From Breoghania corrubedonensis (GTDB lineage: Bacteria > Pseudomonadota > Alphaproteobacteria > Rhizobiales > Stappiaceae), in contig NZ_QAYG01000001.1 of the NCBI RefSeq assembly GCF_003053845.1, positions 564,078 through 628,077 on the forward strand: a stretch of DNA of 64,000 nucleotides, in the 5' to 3' direction. Each line of letters starts with the position of its first letter. The stretch's first letter is position 1. The position numbers and the translations under genes are program-made. Below the pieces are notes generated by a model, which was given only the letters and a program-made list of their open reading frames with translations, was not told the origin of the DNA and searched no databases. Shown piece after piece: positions 55,690 through 64,000 of this stretch.

Positions 55690-56706
55690 CTACTCCAGCG
55701 GGCACGGGCCGTCTGCGACGACGTCGTGCACCTTGATCTGTCCCTGGGAAATTGCGGCCACGGCCGCATCGGCCGCCGCCTTCATGTGCGGCGTGACAAG
55801 ATCCGCGTTGTTGTCGTCGAGCACCCAGTCCATGCCGCCATCGGCAAGGCCAAGCACACGGATGCCTGGTTCGAAGCGTCCCTCACGAACCGCCATGAAG
55901 CTGTCGTAGACGGCATTGTCGACGCGCTTCCTGATCGAGGTCAGCACGCGGCCCGGGTGCAGACCGTTCTGGTTGCTGTCGGTCCCGATACCAAGAATGC
56001 CCGCATCGCTGGCCGCCTGCAAAACACCGATGCCGGTGCCGCCGGCCGCCTGAATGATGACATCGGCGCCGGAATCGATCTGCGAACGGGCGAGTTCGGC
56101 GCCGCGCGCCGGATCGACAAATGCGGCGGGCGTATCGCCCGCCATGTTGGCGATGACCTTCACATCACCGCTGACGGACGCGGCGCCTTGCCGGTAGCCG
56201 CACAGGAAACGGCGAATGATCGGAATATCCATGCCGCCGACGAAGCCGATCGTGCCGGATTTCGTCGCCATGGCCGCCAAGACGCCGGCGATGTAGGCCC
56301 CCTCCTGCTCCTTGAAGACATAGGAGGCGACGTTGGGCGCGTCCACGACCATGTCGACGATGGCAAAACGTGCGTCGGGAAATTCGGCGGCCGCCTGCTC
56401 CACCGCTCCGGCCTGGTTGAAACCGATTGCGACGACAGGGGCATAAGCGTGCCCGGCAAAGCTGCGCAAGGCCTGCAGGCTCTGGGCATCTCGGGCAATC
56501 TCGAATTCGCGAACACCGCTCCCCGTCTCTTCCTTGAAACGGGTGACCCCGGCAAAGGCGGATTCGTTGAACGAGCCGTCAAACTTGCCACCGACGGAAT
56601 AGACGATGGCGGGTTCGCCGACATCCCCTCCCGCTCCCCACGCCGCAGGGGCGACAAAGGCTGAGAGCATGGCCGCAACGACCAGCAACCGCGTTATCGT
56701 TCGCAT
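55690..56706 (-). CDS. BMP-family nucleoside-binding protein (second tandem copy)
   Basis: A 338-residue periplasmic or lipid-free binding protein with signal peptide MRTITRLLVVAAMLSAFVAP. It has the BMP blocks GKFDGSFNESAFAGV, GFVGGMDIPIIRRFLCGY and GIGTDSNQNGLHPG. The family binds purine and other nucleosides. It is about half identical by eye to the neighbouring copy (56818-57831), 111 bp away, and precedes the ATPase by 44 bp. It is the more divergent of the two. Confidence 0.88.
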   Translation of the reverse strand: MRTITRLLVVAAMLSAFVAPAAWGAGGDVGEPAIVYSVGGKFDGSFNESAFAGVTRFKEETGSGVREFEIARDAQSLQALRSFAGHAYAPVVAIGFNQAGAVEQAAAEFPDARFAIVDMVVDAPNVASYVFKEQEGAYIAGVLAAMATKSGTIGFVGGMDIPIIRRFLCGYRQGAASVSGDVKVIANMAGDTPAAFVDPARGAELARSQIDSGADVIIQAAGGTGIGVLQAASDAGILGIGTDSNQNGLHPGRVLTSIRKRVDNAVYDSFMAVREGRFEPGIRVLGLADGGMDWVLDDNNADLVTPHMKAAADAAVAAISQGQIKVHDVVADGPCPLE

Positions 56707-56817
56707 GCCAATGCTCGTCCTTCGCTCGATTGTCGGCTCCGGTTCACAACCAGATGTTGCGCCATTCGCCAGAAAGCCCCGCGCACCGGAAACAGGAGGG
56801 CGCGGGGCATCGATCAA

Positions 56818-57831
56818 TCACATCGGGCAGGAATTGTCAGACATGTAGTCGTGGACCTCGACCTTGCCGGAGATGATGTCCTGCTTGGCCTTCTCCACCG
56901 CGGCCTTCATGTCGTCGGTGATGAGTTCCTTGTTGTCGTCGTCATAGGCCCAGTCGACACCGCCCTCCTTGAGGCCGAGCGACTGGATGCCGGCGGACCA
57001 GTTGCCCTTGGCGGAGTCGTCGAATGCCTTGTAGACGGCGACGTCCACGCTCTTGACCATCGAGGTCAGCATGTTGCCCGGATGCAGGGAGTTCTGGTTG
57101 CTGTCGACGCCGATTCCAAGCTTGCCGGCGTCGGCGGCGGCCTGCAGCACGCCGATGCCGGTGCCGCCGGCCGCGTGGTAGACGACGTCCACACCCTTGT
57201 CGAACTGCGCCTTTGCGAGTTCGCTACCCTTCACCGGGTCGTTCCAGGCCGCGCCGGTCGTGCCGGTCATGTTCTGGATGACGTCAATGTCGGGGCTCAC
57301 CGATTTCACACCCTGGACGTAGCCGCAGGCGAACTTGCGGATGAGCGGAATATCCATGCCGCCGACGAAGCCGACCTTGCCGGTCTTCGATGCCATCGCC
57401 GCCAGAACGCCGACCAGATAGGACCCCTCGTGCTCCTTGAACAGGATCGAGCGGACGTTGGGCAGATCGACAACCGAATCCACGATTGCGAAGTGCGTAT
57501 CGGGGAATTCCTTGGCGACCTTCTCGATGGCCTGCTCATAGGAGAAGCCGATGCCGATGATCGGGCTCATGCCGCGGCGGGCGAAGTTGCGAAGGCCCTG
57601 CTCGCGCTGACTGTCGTTCTGGATCTCGAAGTCACGGTACTCGGTGCCGGTGTCCTTCTTGTACTTCTCCGCACCCATGTAGGCGGATTCGTTGAACGAC
57701 TTGTCGAACTTGCCGCCAAGGTCGTAGACGACCGCCGGCGCGGCGTCCGCGGCCGATGCCGCCTGGATCGCACCGCCCGACATCATGGCCGCAACCGCGA
57801 CCGCTCCCATAAGCCTGGCAATCGTCTTCAC
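56818..57831 (-). CDS. BMP-family nucleoside-binding protein (first tandem copy)
   Basis: A 337-residue solute-binding protein. Signal peptide KTIARLMGAVAVAAMMSGG ends near AASA. The mature part has GKFDKSFNESAYMGA, GFVGGMDIPLIRKFACGY and GIGVDSNQNSLHPG, all BMP hallmarks. I chose GTG 57831 because ATGGAGG lies 5 bases upstream; that Shine-Dalgarno sits inside the coding sequence if ATG 57846 or 57843 were used. It is the first structural gene after the regulator. Confidence 0.9.
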   Translation of the reverse strand: MKTIARLMGAVAVAAMMSGGAIQAASAADAAPAVVYDLGGKFDKSFNESAYMGAEKYKKDTGTEYRDFEIQNDSQREQGLRNFARRGMSPIIGIGFSYEQAIEKVAKEFPDTHFAIVDSVVDLPNVRSILFKEHEGSYLVGVLAAMASKTGKVGFVGGMDIPLIRKFACGYVQGVKSVSPDIDVIQNMTGTTGAAWNDPVKGSELAKAQFDKGVDVVYHAAGGTGIGVLQAAADAGKLGIGVDSNQNSLHPGNMLTSMVKSVDVAVYKAFDDSAKGNWSAGIQSLGLKEGGVDWAYDDDNKELITDDMKAAVEKAKQDIISGKVEVHDYMSDNSCPM

Positions 57832-57982
57832 ATAAACCTCCATCATGTTCGACGCTCACTTGGCCTTTTCAAGGCCTGGCGCCACCCGGTTCAACCCTTC
57901 ACCGACGGCGCAAGCACCATCCGTTCCTGCATGAACTTCCTGTCTGCCCAAACCCTGTCGCCCGGGCATCCCCGCACCGACC

Positions 57983-58969
57983 TCATGCCGGTTGCGGGGT
58001 TTTCGCACCGATCTCACTTGCCAGGCTTTTCGCCAGAGCTTCATCGATGACGAGATCCGTTATCACCCCGGTCCTGAGCGCGGAGAGCGTCGCTGCGGTT
58101 TTCGAGACCCCCCCCGACAGCGCCAGCACGCGCGCACCGCGTACCTCCTCGAAGCCGAGGCCGACCGCCTGCTCGCTCAAAACAGCCGGCACCGCCGCAC
58201 CATCGATATCGATAAAGCGGCCCATCAGGTCGCCGACAGCGCCAAGCTTTTGCAAGGCGCGCTGCTCGTCGCGGGAAATCAGGTTCATGCGCCGCAGGTG
58301 ACCATCGTCGCTTATGGACCCGATACCGACGACGAATGTGTCGGACCGGCGGGCGCGAGCGAGCAGTTCCTGGACGCTCGGCTGCTGCAGGAACATTTCC
58401 TTTTCCGCCACGGTCGTGGCCAGATAGGGAACAGGCAGATAGTAGCCCTCGCCGCCCGAACGTTCGGCCAGAAGCTGAACCACATCGTAGGGGTTGGCGG
58501 AAAGGCGGCTGGTGAGACTGCCGGAAATGGAGACGATGCTGAGATCTTCGCGCGAAATTCGGGGCATGGCGGCAACCGCCGCCTTCAGCGTACGGCCCAT
58601 ACCGACACCGATCTGGCGGATTCCGGAACTCGCCAGCACCTGAGCAAGGAGATTTCCGGCGGCGGCACCGACAGAGCGGATCGCCGCTCCCTCGTCCTGA
58701 ACTCCGGTGCCGAGATCGGGCGCCACGATGCAATGGTTCAGACCGAAGGCCCGCGCAAACGTTTCCTCATATTCCAGGCATTCGAGGGGACGACCCTCGA
58801 TATGGAAGCGGATATGCCCGGCACGCTGGGCGTAGGCGATGAGCCGGTGAACCTTGGCGGGCGATATGTCGAGCCGCGAAGCGATCTCGCCTTGCGTGCA
58901 ACCTCCGACAAAGGAGAGCCAGGCAGCGCGAATGGCCAGATAGGTCGTCCAGTCGTCAGGTTCACCCAT
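57983..58969 (-). CDS. DeoR/SorC-family sugar-binding transcriptional regulator
   Basis: A 328-residue regulator. The N-terminal helix-turn-helix is CTQGEIASRLDISPAKVHRL (residues 24-43), followed by the sugar-binding SorC-type domain: GVGMGRTLKAAVAAMP, SISGSLTSRLSANPYDVVQL and VVGIGSISDDGHLR. SorC/DeoR proteins of this type respond to sugar phosphates such as deoxyribose 5-phosphate. Position right before the BMP/ABC/deo genes on the same strand indicates it controls them. It is the first gene of the locus, 151 bp from the first BMP gene. Confidence 0.88.
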   Translation of the reverse strand: MGEPDDWTTYLAIRAAWLSFVGGCTQGEIASRLDISPAKVHRLIAYAQRAGHIRFHIEGRPLECLEYEETFARAFGLNHCIVAPDLGTGVQDEGAAIRSVGAAAGNLLAQVLASSGIRQIGVGMGRTLKAAVAAMPRISREDLSIVSISGSLTSRLSANPYDVVQLLAERSGGEGYYLPVPYLATTVAEKEMFLQQPSVQELLARARRSDTFVVGIGSISDDGHLRRMNLISRDEQRALQKLGAVGDLMGRFIDIDGAAVPAVLSEQAVGLGFEEVRGARVLALSGGVSKTAATLSALRTGVITDLVIDEALAKSLASEIGAKTPQPA

Positions 58970-59117
58970 ACGCGATCATCCGCCGTTACCAGAAGCCATA
59001 CCAGAAACCATTCCGGGGCCAGCCGCATCGTTGCAGGCGGCGCATTTGCCGGCGCCACCTCGTCCGACGCTTCCACCACCACGATCGGCAGATTCCGGAC
59101 CGCCGCAACCGCAATTT

Positions 59118-59131
59118 TGAATAATTATTCA
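59118..59131. promoter_or_regulatory. Perfect palindrome TGAATAATTATTCA (candidate operator)
   Basis: A 14-bp perfect palindrome 149 bp upstream of the SorC-type regulator start, in AT-rich sequence. Its TGAA-TTCA half-sites resemble those of DeoR/SorC-family operators in other bacteria. Likely autoregulatory site; binding is inferred. Confidence 0.45.
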
Positions 59132-59135
59132 CTAC

Positions 59136-59156
59136 GTGCGATTTCTTTCATCGCAC
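59136..59156. promoter_or_regulatory. Second dyad GTGCGAT-N7-ATCGCAC (candidate operator)
   Basis: A 7-bp-arm inverted repeat only 4 bp from the TGAATAATTATTCA palindrome. Two adjacent dyads suggest cooperative binding or two different regulators upstream of the nucleoside locus regulator. Function is inferred from symmetry and position. Confidence 0.35.
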
Positions 59157-59917
59157 CACACACGACGGGCGCGGGTCAAGTCTCTCCCCCGCAGAAATCC
59201 GCCTCGAACCTCCGATTTTCCACACTGTGCCGCATTTCAGCGCAAATGCACAGCGCACGAGCAGGATACCGCCGCCGAGCGGTGCGGCAAAGCGAACCGA
59301 CCTGGAATTGGCATGCGGACCGACAAGAGGCGGCAAACATCGTCATGCCGGCGGATCCGCGAAGAGGGCGGCAACCGGAAGTCGGTCTGCCCACCGGAGC
59401 TTGTCCCGCGCCGGATAGACCAAACCTGCCGCGCCGCCTGCTGGAACACACATTGCAGCGCAGCAATTCTGGCGCGGTTCTTGCGAAGTCGATCGCGCAA
59501 ATTGTTGAACGTTTTTGACCGCAGACACTCAAGTAAGCAGGCAAGTATGCGGGAAAGCATGCGGGCCCGCCCTTACGGACAGACGCCCATGCGGCAAGTC
59601 CACATACTCGCACCATTACTTATTATTAACTAATTTTTAACTCGTTCAAATAGAATATATATCTCAACCTCTGCTTTCCGCCCGGCCTTCGTGCAAGTAA
59701 CTACGCAGAGAAACTACGGATTGCGTTACGTCCGGTCGGCTTTTATCAGGCCCCACCTGGAGAACACTCGGGGATGCGTTGTCCTGCCGCAAATGGCCGG
59801 CCGGCATCTTTCCCCATCAAAGCGGCGCGGCGGGAGATCGTACGCGCACGACACAAGGGTTCAGCGAACAAAAACCGGGAGGACGCCGAGACACGTTCAT
59901 TGAAAGAGGAACCGTCG

Positions 59918-60730
59918 ATGCGTCTGTATGAAACAAAAGCAAGACTTACGGCCGCGACGATTGCCGTGGTCATGATGTCCTTCCTGTCGACCCCAGTTGG
60001 CGCGACCGAGTTCGCCAGTTACGACCCGGCATCGGAAGTCGACGTCGAGCTCGTTCTGGCCGTCGACATCTCCCAGTCGATGGACGAAGAGGAACAGCAG
60101 GTCCAGCGGCGTGGATATGTCGAGGCGATCACCTCTTCGGAGGTCATGGAAGCCATCCGCATAGGGCCGACCGGCCGTATCGCGGTCACCTATATCGAAT
60201 GGGGCGGGATCGGCGAGCAGTACGTCGTTGCCGATTGGCAGGTGATCGACGGTCCGGAAACAGCCATGAGCTTCGCGTCGAAAATCGCGGAATCCCCGCT
60301 TCGCCAGGTTCAACGGACCTCCATAGCCGCAGCACTATCGTTTTCAGTCGCACACATGAACAAGAGCGGCTTTTCGGGTCTGCGCAGGGTCATCGACATA
60401 TCGGGTGACGGTCCGAACAACCAGGGCGGCCAGGTCACAGCCGCGCGCGACGACGTGATCGCGCACGGGGTCACCATCAACGGATTGCCGCTGATGCTGA
60501 AAGGCACGGGCAACGGATGGTACCACATGCCCAACCTTGACCATTACTACGAGGACTGCGTCATCGGTGGCCCCGGATCGTTCATGGTTCCGGTCTATTC
60601 CACCGCCGAGTTCGGCATGGCGATCAAGACCAAGCTTGTAATGGAAATCGCCGGGCTCATACCGCGCGACGAGATCAGCATCTATCCCGCCGCAACGCGC
60701 AAGCCGATCGCCTGCAACCTCTTCAATTGA
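59918..60730 (+). CDS. Exported DUF1194 (von Willebrand A-like) protein 1
   Basis: A 270-residue protein with a signal peptide (residues about 8-29, LTAATIAVVMMSFLSTPVGA). DUF1194 is a VWA-like fold: the metal-ion-dependent adhesion site DISQS (D50-I-S52-Q-S54) is intact, and VIDISGDGPNNQGG and GWYHMPNLDHYYEDCVIGG are family hallmarks. No function is established. GAGGA lies 7 bases before the ATG. It is followed by a paralogue 307 bp downstream. Confidence 0.85.
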   Translation: MRLYETKARLTAATIAVVMMSFLSTPVGATEFASYDPASEVDVELVLAVDISQSMDEEEQQVQRRGYVEAITSSEVMEAIRIGPTGRIAVTYIEWGGIGEQYVVADWQVIDGPETAMSFASKIAESPLRQVQRTSIAAALSFSVAHMNKSGFSGLRRVIDISGDGPNNQGGQVTAARDDVIAHGVTINGLPLMLKGTGNGWYHMPNLDHYYEDCVIGGPGSFMVPVYSTAEFGMAIKTKLVMEIAGLIPRDEISIYPAATRKPIACNLFN

Positions 60731-61037
60731 TGACCGCTTCCATTGAAGACCGGACCGGGGACGGAAGGCCGTTCCCCGGTGGAGCAATCCATGCGACCCG
60801 CCGCATTTGTGAGCACTTCTCGGATTCGTGAACACTGCCGGCACCAAGCGCAGGCAGGCGGGGTATGCACCGTTGCCGCGCTCTGTCACACTTTATTTCC
60901 GCTAGGGGGTCTGCGGTCAACGGCGACCGCAACGGCGGAAAACGGTCGGTGCCGGGACCTTCGCGGCTGCCGGGAGGCAAGACCGCGCGTCGTCTGGGGG
61001 GCCGACCATCAACCGCGTGACGATTTGGAGCGGTCCC
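60731..61037. other. 307-bp gap with two dyads between the DUF1194 genes
   Basis: No gene is seen. CTTCAAT (60721-60727) and ATTGAAG (60742-60748) form a dyad across the stop codon, and the hairpin at 60754-60780 follows. The remainder is GC-rich without recognisable features. The second gene probably has its own promoter here, not identified. Confidence 0.4.
60754..60780 (+). terminator. Hairpin downstream of the first DUF1194 gene
   Basis: Arms ACCGGGGA (60754-60761) and TCCCCGGT (60773-60780) with an 11-nt loop, starting 24 bp after the stop codon. No T tract follows, so intrinsic termination is unproven. Confidence 0.4.
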
Positions 61038-61877
61038 GTGCGCCTTGCGAGATTCCTCGTTCCCATTTTCGGCCTCATCTGCCTGTTTTGCGACGGCAGC
61101 GCTCGTCTCCAGGCGCGGGAAATTGTTCCCGGTGAAGAGATCGATCTCGCGCTCGTGCTCGCGGTCGACATTTCATATTCGATGGATCAGGACGAACAGC
61201 GCCTGCAACGCATGGGCTACATATCAGCGATCACCGCGCCTGAGGTTCTGAAGGCAATCAGCGGCGGGCTGACGGGCAAGATCGCGGTCGCCTATGTGGA
61301 ATGGGCCGGGACCAATTCGCAGTTCACTCTTGTCGACTGGCACAAGATATCGGACCGACAATCGGCGGAGGAGTTCGCCGCAGCCCTTGCCGAAGCGCCG
61401 ATGCAGCGCGCCTACCGAACTTCCATTTCGGGAGGGCTGACCTACGCGAGAAATGCGCTGGAGAAGCTGGACGCGCACGCCTTGCGGCGTGTCATCGACA
61501 TATCGGGAGATGGTCCGAACAACCAGGGGGAGCCCGTGCTCGACGTCCGCGAAGCCGTTGTTTCAGCCGGCATCGTGATCAACGGTCTGCCGCTGGTGCT
61601 CAAACGCGGTCCCGCAGGCTGGTACGATATCGACAACCTCGACGAATATTATGAGCGGTGCGTCATTGGCGGCGCGGGGGCCTTTTCCATTCCGGTGCGC
61701 GACATCAACGCCTTCGCCCGAGCGGTTAGGATGAAGCTGGTTCTGGAGATCGCCGGAATGCACGAGCCGCAGATTGTGCAAAAGACCGCCTTTTCGAAGG
61801 AAGACCAGGAGTTCTGCCTCATCGGCGAGCGCATCTGGCACGACCGGATCAACGATCGCGACTGGAACTGGCGTTGA
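61038..61877 (+). CDS. Exported DUF1194 (von Willebrand A-like) protein 2
   Basis: A 279-residue paralogue of the preceding protein. Signal sequence MRLARFLVPIFGLICLF, mature part with MIDAS motif DISYS (D44-I-S46-Y-S48), IDISGDGPNNQGEP and GWYDIDNLDEYYERCVIGG. The GTG at 61038 is chosen because GGAG lies 7 bases upstream and it gives a normal signal peptide; a GTG at 61017 is in frame but poorly supported. Function is unknown; both copies lie next to mgsA and glk. Confidence 0.83.
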   Translation: MRLARFLVPIFGLICLFCDGSARLQAREIVPGEEIDLALVLAVDISYSMDQDEQRLQRMGYISAITAPEVLKAISGGLTGKIAVAYVEWAGTNSQFTLVDWHKISDRQSAEEFAAALAEAPMQRAYRTSISGGLTYARNALEKLDAHALRRVIDISGDGPNNQGEPVLDVREAVVSAGIVINGLPLVLKRGPAGWYDIDNLDEYYERCVIGGAGAFSIPVRDINAFARAVRMKLVLEIAGMHEPQIVQKTAFSKEDQEFCLIGERIWHDRINDRDWNWR

Positions 61878-61937
61878 GACGGTCTTTCAATCGTCAAACC
61901 AAATGGCTACACCCGCATGGGAAAAGGAATGTGCCCC

Positions 61938-62348
61938 ATGCAAGAACGCCCCGCTTTCGCACTCGTCGCCCATGATGCCAAGAAGGACAGACTCGTCGCA
62001 TTCGTAAAACTGCACGAGAAGGAACTTGCGCCCTTTCACCTGATCGCCACCGGCACCACCGGCGCGCGCCTGAAGGCAGCCTGCCCGGATCTCGACATCA
62101 CGCCGGTCAAGAGCGGGCCGCTCGGCGGCGACCAGCAGATCGGCGCCATGATCGCCGACGGCCGGCTGTCGGCTTTGATCTTCTTCGCCGATCCGCTCAC
62201 CCCCATGCCGCATGATGTCGATGTCAAGGCATTGACGCGGCTTGCCATCGTCTATGACATACCGATGGCACTGAACCAGGCGACGGCCGAAGCCGTTATA
62301 AGTACGATTGCAGACACCGCTTACATGGAAAGCACGCCATCGCAATGA
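61938..62348 (+). CDS. mgsA: Methylglyoxal synthase
   Basis: Converts dihydroxyacetone phosphate to methylglyoxal and phosphate, bypassing lower glycolysis. The 136-residue protein has [12 protein letters not shown] at the start, the catalytic block [13 protein letters not shown] and [20 protein letters not shown], the family signature. AAGGA lies 9 bases before ATG 61938; ATG 61917 and 61929 are in-frame alternatives. The stop overlaps the glk start (ATGA). Confidence 0.94.
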   Translation: MQERPAFALVAHDAKKDRLVAFVKLHEKELAPFHLIATGTTGARLKAACPDLDITPVKSGPLGGDQQIGAMIADGRLSALIFFADPLTPMPHDVDVKALTRLAIVYDIPMALNQATAEAVISTIADTAYMESTPSQ

Positions 62349-63382
62349 TCTCCACTTCGCGCGACGTCCCTTCCTTCTCCTTTCCCGTTCTGGTCGCCGA
62401 TGTCGGCGGCACCAATGCCCGCTTCGCCATGGTCAGCGACGCGCATGCCAATCTGTCGAAGGTTGTCACCGCCCACACGCACGACCATCCCGAAGGCATG
62501 GCCAAGGTGATCGCCGACAGGGTACTCGCCCAGACCTCCCTCATTCCACGCACCGCCGTCATTGCGATGGCAGGGCCGATCCAGGGCGAGCGCACGAAGC
62601 TCACCAACGCGCCATGGACCGTCGATCCGAACGAGCTTATTCGCGAACTGGGGCTCGACACGGTGGTTCTGCTCAATGATTTCGAAGCCCAGGCGCTATC
62701 GTTGCTGACGCTGGAGGGCGGTGATCTCACGCAGATCTCCAGAGGAGATCCGCTGCCTTACGCGCCGAAGGTCGTCGTCGGGCCCGGCACGGGGCTTGGC
62801 GCGGGCGCGCTGATCCATGCGGCCGACCGCTGGGTGCCGATCCCCGGCGAGGGCGGACATGTGGAACTGGGGCCGGTGAGCGAAGAGGAATACCGCATCT
62901 GGCCGCATATCGAGCGCCTCGGCGGGCGTATCGGAGCGGAACAGGTCATCAGCGGCGACGGGCTTGTACGCTTGTCCAGGGCGGTCGCCCGCGCCGATGG
63001 CAAGGAGCCGCGGTTTTCGGTGGCGGCGGAGGTTGTCGCGGCGGCGCGCGAGGACGACGCAGACGCGAAAAGGACGCTAGAACTCTTTACCGCCGCGCTT
63101 GGCCGGGTTGCCGGTGACATGGCGCTGATGATGCTGGCACGCGGCGGCGTCTATCTGGCGGGCGGGATTCCTCCTCATATCGAGAGTTTCCTTGCCGATG
63201 GGCCTTTCCGGGACGCGTTCGAGGCGAAGGCTCCGCATGAGGCGATCATGAAGACGATCCCGGCCTTCATCATCAAACACCCGCAGCCGGCCCTTGAGGG
63301 GCTCGCCGGATTTGCCCGCACGCCCTCGCGCTTCGCAATCGACTTGATCGGGCGGATGTGGCGCGCCACACCTGCCTCCTGA
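62345..63382 (+). CDS. glk: Glucokinase
   Basis: A 345-residue glucokinase of the bacterial Glk group: ATP-binding [14 protein letters not shown] (residues about 17-30), [26 protein letters not shown] and [15 protein letters not shown] carrying the glucose-binding region. Phosphorylates glucose to glucose 6-phosphate. It is translationally coupled to mgsA. The pairing of glucose entry with the methylglyoxal bypass may balance sugar phosphate. Confidence 0.95.
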   Translation: MISTSRDVPSFSFPVLVADVGGTNARFAMVSDAHANLSKVVTAHTHDHPEGMAKVIADRVLAQTSLIPRTAVIAMAGPIQGERTKLTNAPWTVDPNELIRELGLDTVVLLNDFEAQALSLLTLEGGDLTQISRGDPLPYAPKVVVGPGTGLGAGALIHAADRWVPIPGEGGHVELGPVSEEEYRIWPHIERLGGRIGAEQVISGDGLVRLSRAVARADGKEPRFSVAAEVVAAAREDDADAKRTLELFTAALGRVAGDMALMMLARGGVYLAGGIPPHIESFLADGPFRDAFEAKAPHEAIMKTIPAFIIKHPQPALEGLAGFARTPSRFAIDLIGRMWRATPAS

Positions 63383-63398
63383 TCCGGCCCGCCAGCGC

Positions 63399-64000
63399 AT
63401 GGACGCGTCCCTACCGGTCGAAGAAGTCCTGCCGGACCTTCTGAACGCGCTTGAAAGCGGCACGAACGCGGTTCTCGTCGCGAGCCCTGGCGCGGGCAAG
63501 ACGACGCGCGTTCCGCTGGCGCTGCTTGACGCGACGTGGCGCGGCGACGGCCGCATTCTCGTTTTGGAGCCGCGCCGACTGGCGGCGCGCGCCGCCGCCC
63601 GCCGCATGGCCGCAACGCTTGGCGAGAAGGCCGGCGAGACCATCGGTTACCGGATGCGGATGGAGACGAAGGTTTCCGCACGAACCCGCATCGAGGTCAT
63701 CACCGAGGGCGTCTTTTCGCGGATGATCCTCAACGAGCCCGACCTTCCCGGCGTCGCGGCCGTCCTTTTCGACGAATTCCACGAACGTAGCCTCGACGGC
63801 GACCTCGGTCTGGCGCTGGCGCTCGACGTGCAGGGTGCCTTGCGCGAGGACCTGCGCATCCTCGTCATGTCGGCAACGCTCGATGCGGCAAAGGTGGCGG
63901 CACTTCTCGGACATGCGCCTGTCGTGGAGAGCAAGGGCCGGGTGTTTCCCGTGGAGACGCGCTATCTCGGCCGGGATACGTCCAGGCGCATGGAGCAGGA
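63399..64000 (+). CDS. hrpB: ATP-dependent helicase HrpB (N-terminal part)
   Basis: Reads off the window; about 200 N-terminal residues are visible. Walker A is SPGAGKTTRVP, motif Ia VLEPRRLAARAAARRMA, motif II is the DEFHERSLDGDL box typical of HrpB, and motif III is VMSATLD. HrpB is a DEAH-like RNA helicase. ATG 63399 (MDASLPVEEVLPD) starts 17 bp after the glk stop. Confidence 0.95.
   Translation, partial: MDASLPVEEVLPDLLNALESGTNAVLVASPGAGKTTRVPLALLDATWRGDGRILVLEPRRLAARAAARRMAATLGEKAGETIGYRMRMETKVSARTRIEVITEGVFSRMILNEPDLPGVAAVLFDEFHERSLDGDLGLALALDVQGALREDLRILVMSATLDAAKVAALLGHAPVVESKGRVFPVETRYLGRDTSRRMEQ

Larger units (their letters stand above)
58970..59917. other. 948-bp non-coding region with AT-rich island
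   Basis: Between the divergent SorC regulator and the first DUF1194 gene. No open frame has a plausible ribosome-binding site or protein-like composition. It contains the two dyads at 59118-59156 near the regulator, the palindrome GCGGGCCCGC near 59563, and an AT-rich island around 59617-59665 in otherwise GC-rich DNA. The island has a weak promoter candidate, TTTAAC (59636-59641), 16 bp, TATATC (59658-59663), pointing at the DUF1194 genes. Confidence 0.45.

Noticed and set aside
59136-59633. 165-codon open frame in the region upstream of the DUF1194 genes
   Set aside because: No ribosome-binding site, Arg/Cys-rich composition and no recognisable domain; treated as non-coding.
1-64000. CRISPR arrays, insertion sequences, prophage or plasmid genes
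   Set aside because: No regularly spaced repeats, transposase or integrase motifs, or phage genes were seen.

Overview
The window is high-GC DNA from an alphaproteobacterium, most likely of the Hyphomicrobiales (Rhizobiales). This rests on the rpmH-rnpA-yidC-yihA-argB core block, the rhizobial-style phn cluster and alphaproteobacterial families (DUF1194, DUF1045, CYTH-CHAD, TVP38 paired with an Lpd-like oxidoreductase). Genus level cannot be decided from the sequence alone. No insertion sequence, prophage, CRISPR array or rRNA operon was seen. One tRNA gene is present.

Layout. 1-19.4 kb is mixed metabolism: a partial BrnA-like gene, a CYTH-CHAD protein, adenine deaminase, a Crp-type regulator, OpgC, a TPR protein, a YeeE-type sulfur permease with a DUF302 protein, a TPP enzyme, an esterase, a beta-CASP metallo-beta-lactamase, an MFS transporter, a maleylacetoacetate-isomerase-like GST, a phosphonate-monoester-hydrolase-like sulfatase-superfamily enzyme, a flavin reductase and a small TPR protein. 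19.5-31.6 kb is a complete carbon-phosphorus lyase locus. phnF is divergent from phnGHIJKL plus a hexapeptide acetyltransferase. Then come a Pho box, phnCDE, a DUF1045 2H phosphoesterase, phnM and phnN. No phnP is present. A clear palindrome in the phnF/phnG intergenic region is the probable PhnF operator.

31.6-43.3 kb holds a methyltransferase, tRNA-Arg(ACG), an orphan histidine kinase, an Lpd-like oxidoreductase with a TVP38 membrane protein, then rpmH-rnpA-yidC behind a textbook sigma-70 promoter. A Vat/CatB-type acetyltransferase sits between yidC and yihA, followed by argB and a HAD pyrimidine 5'-nucleotidase.

43.3-59 kb is a roughly 15.6 kb leftward nucleoside uptake and catabolism locus. 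In order of transcription it has a DeoR/SorC regulator, two tandem BMP binding proteins, an ABC ATPase and two permeases, then cdd, punA, deoC, deoA, deoB, a phytanoyl-CoA-dioxygenase-family enzyme resembling the animal protein PHYHD1, adenosine deaminase, a URC4/DUF1688 protein and upp. Most neighbours overlap by 1-10 bases. The PHYHD1-like dioxygenase and the URC4 protein are the least explained members and make this the most interesting region. 59-64 kb contains a long non-coding stretch with an AT-rich island, two tandem exported DUF1194 (von Willebrand A-like) proteins, mgsA overlapping glk, and the start of hrpB, which runs off the window.

Logic. The phosphonate locus scavenges phosphorus, releasing phosphate and yielding PRPP through PhnN. 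The nucleoside locus imports nucleosides and channels ribose and deoxyribose to glycolysis, with free bases going to salvage (upp) or possibly to URC-type degradation. Start codons were moved wherever a Shine-Dalgarno sequence, signal peptide or family start argued for it.
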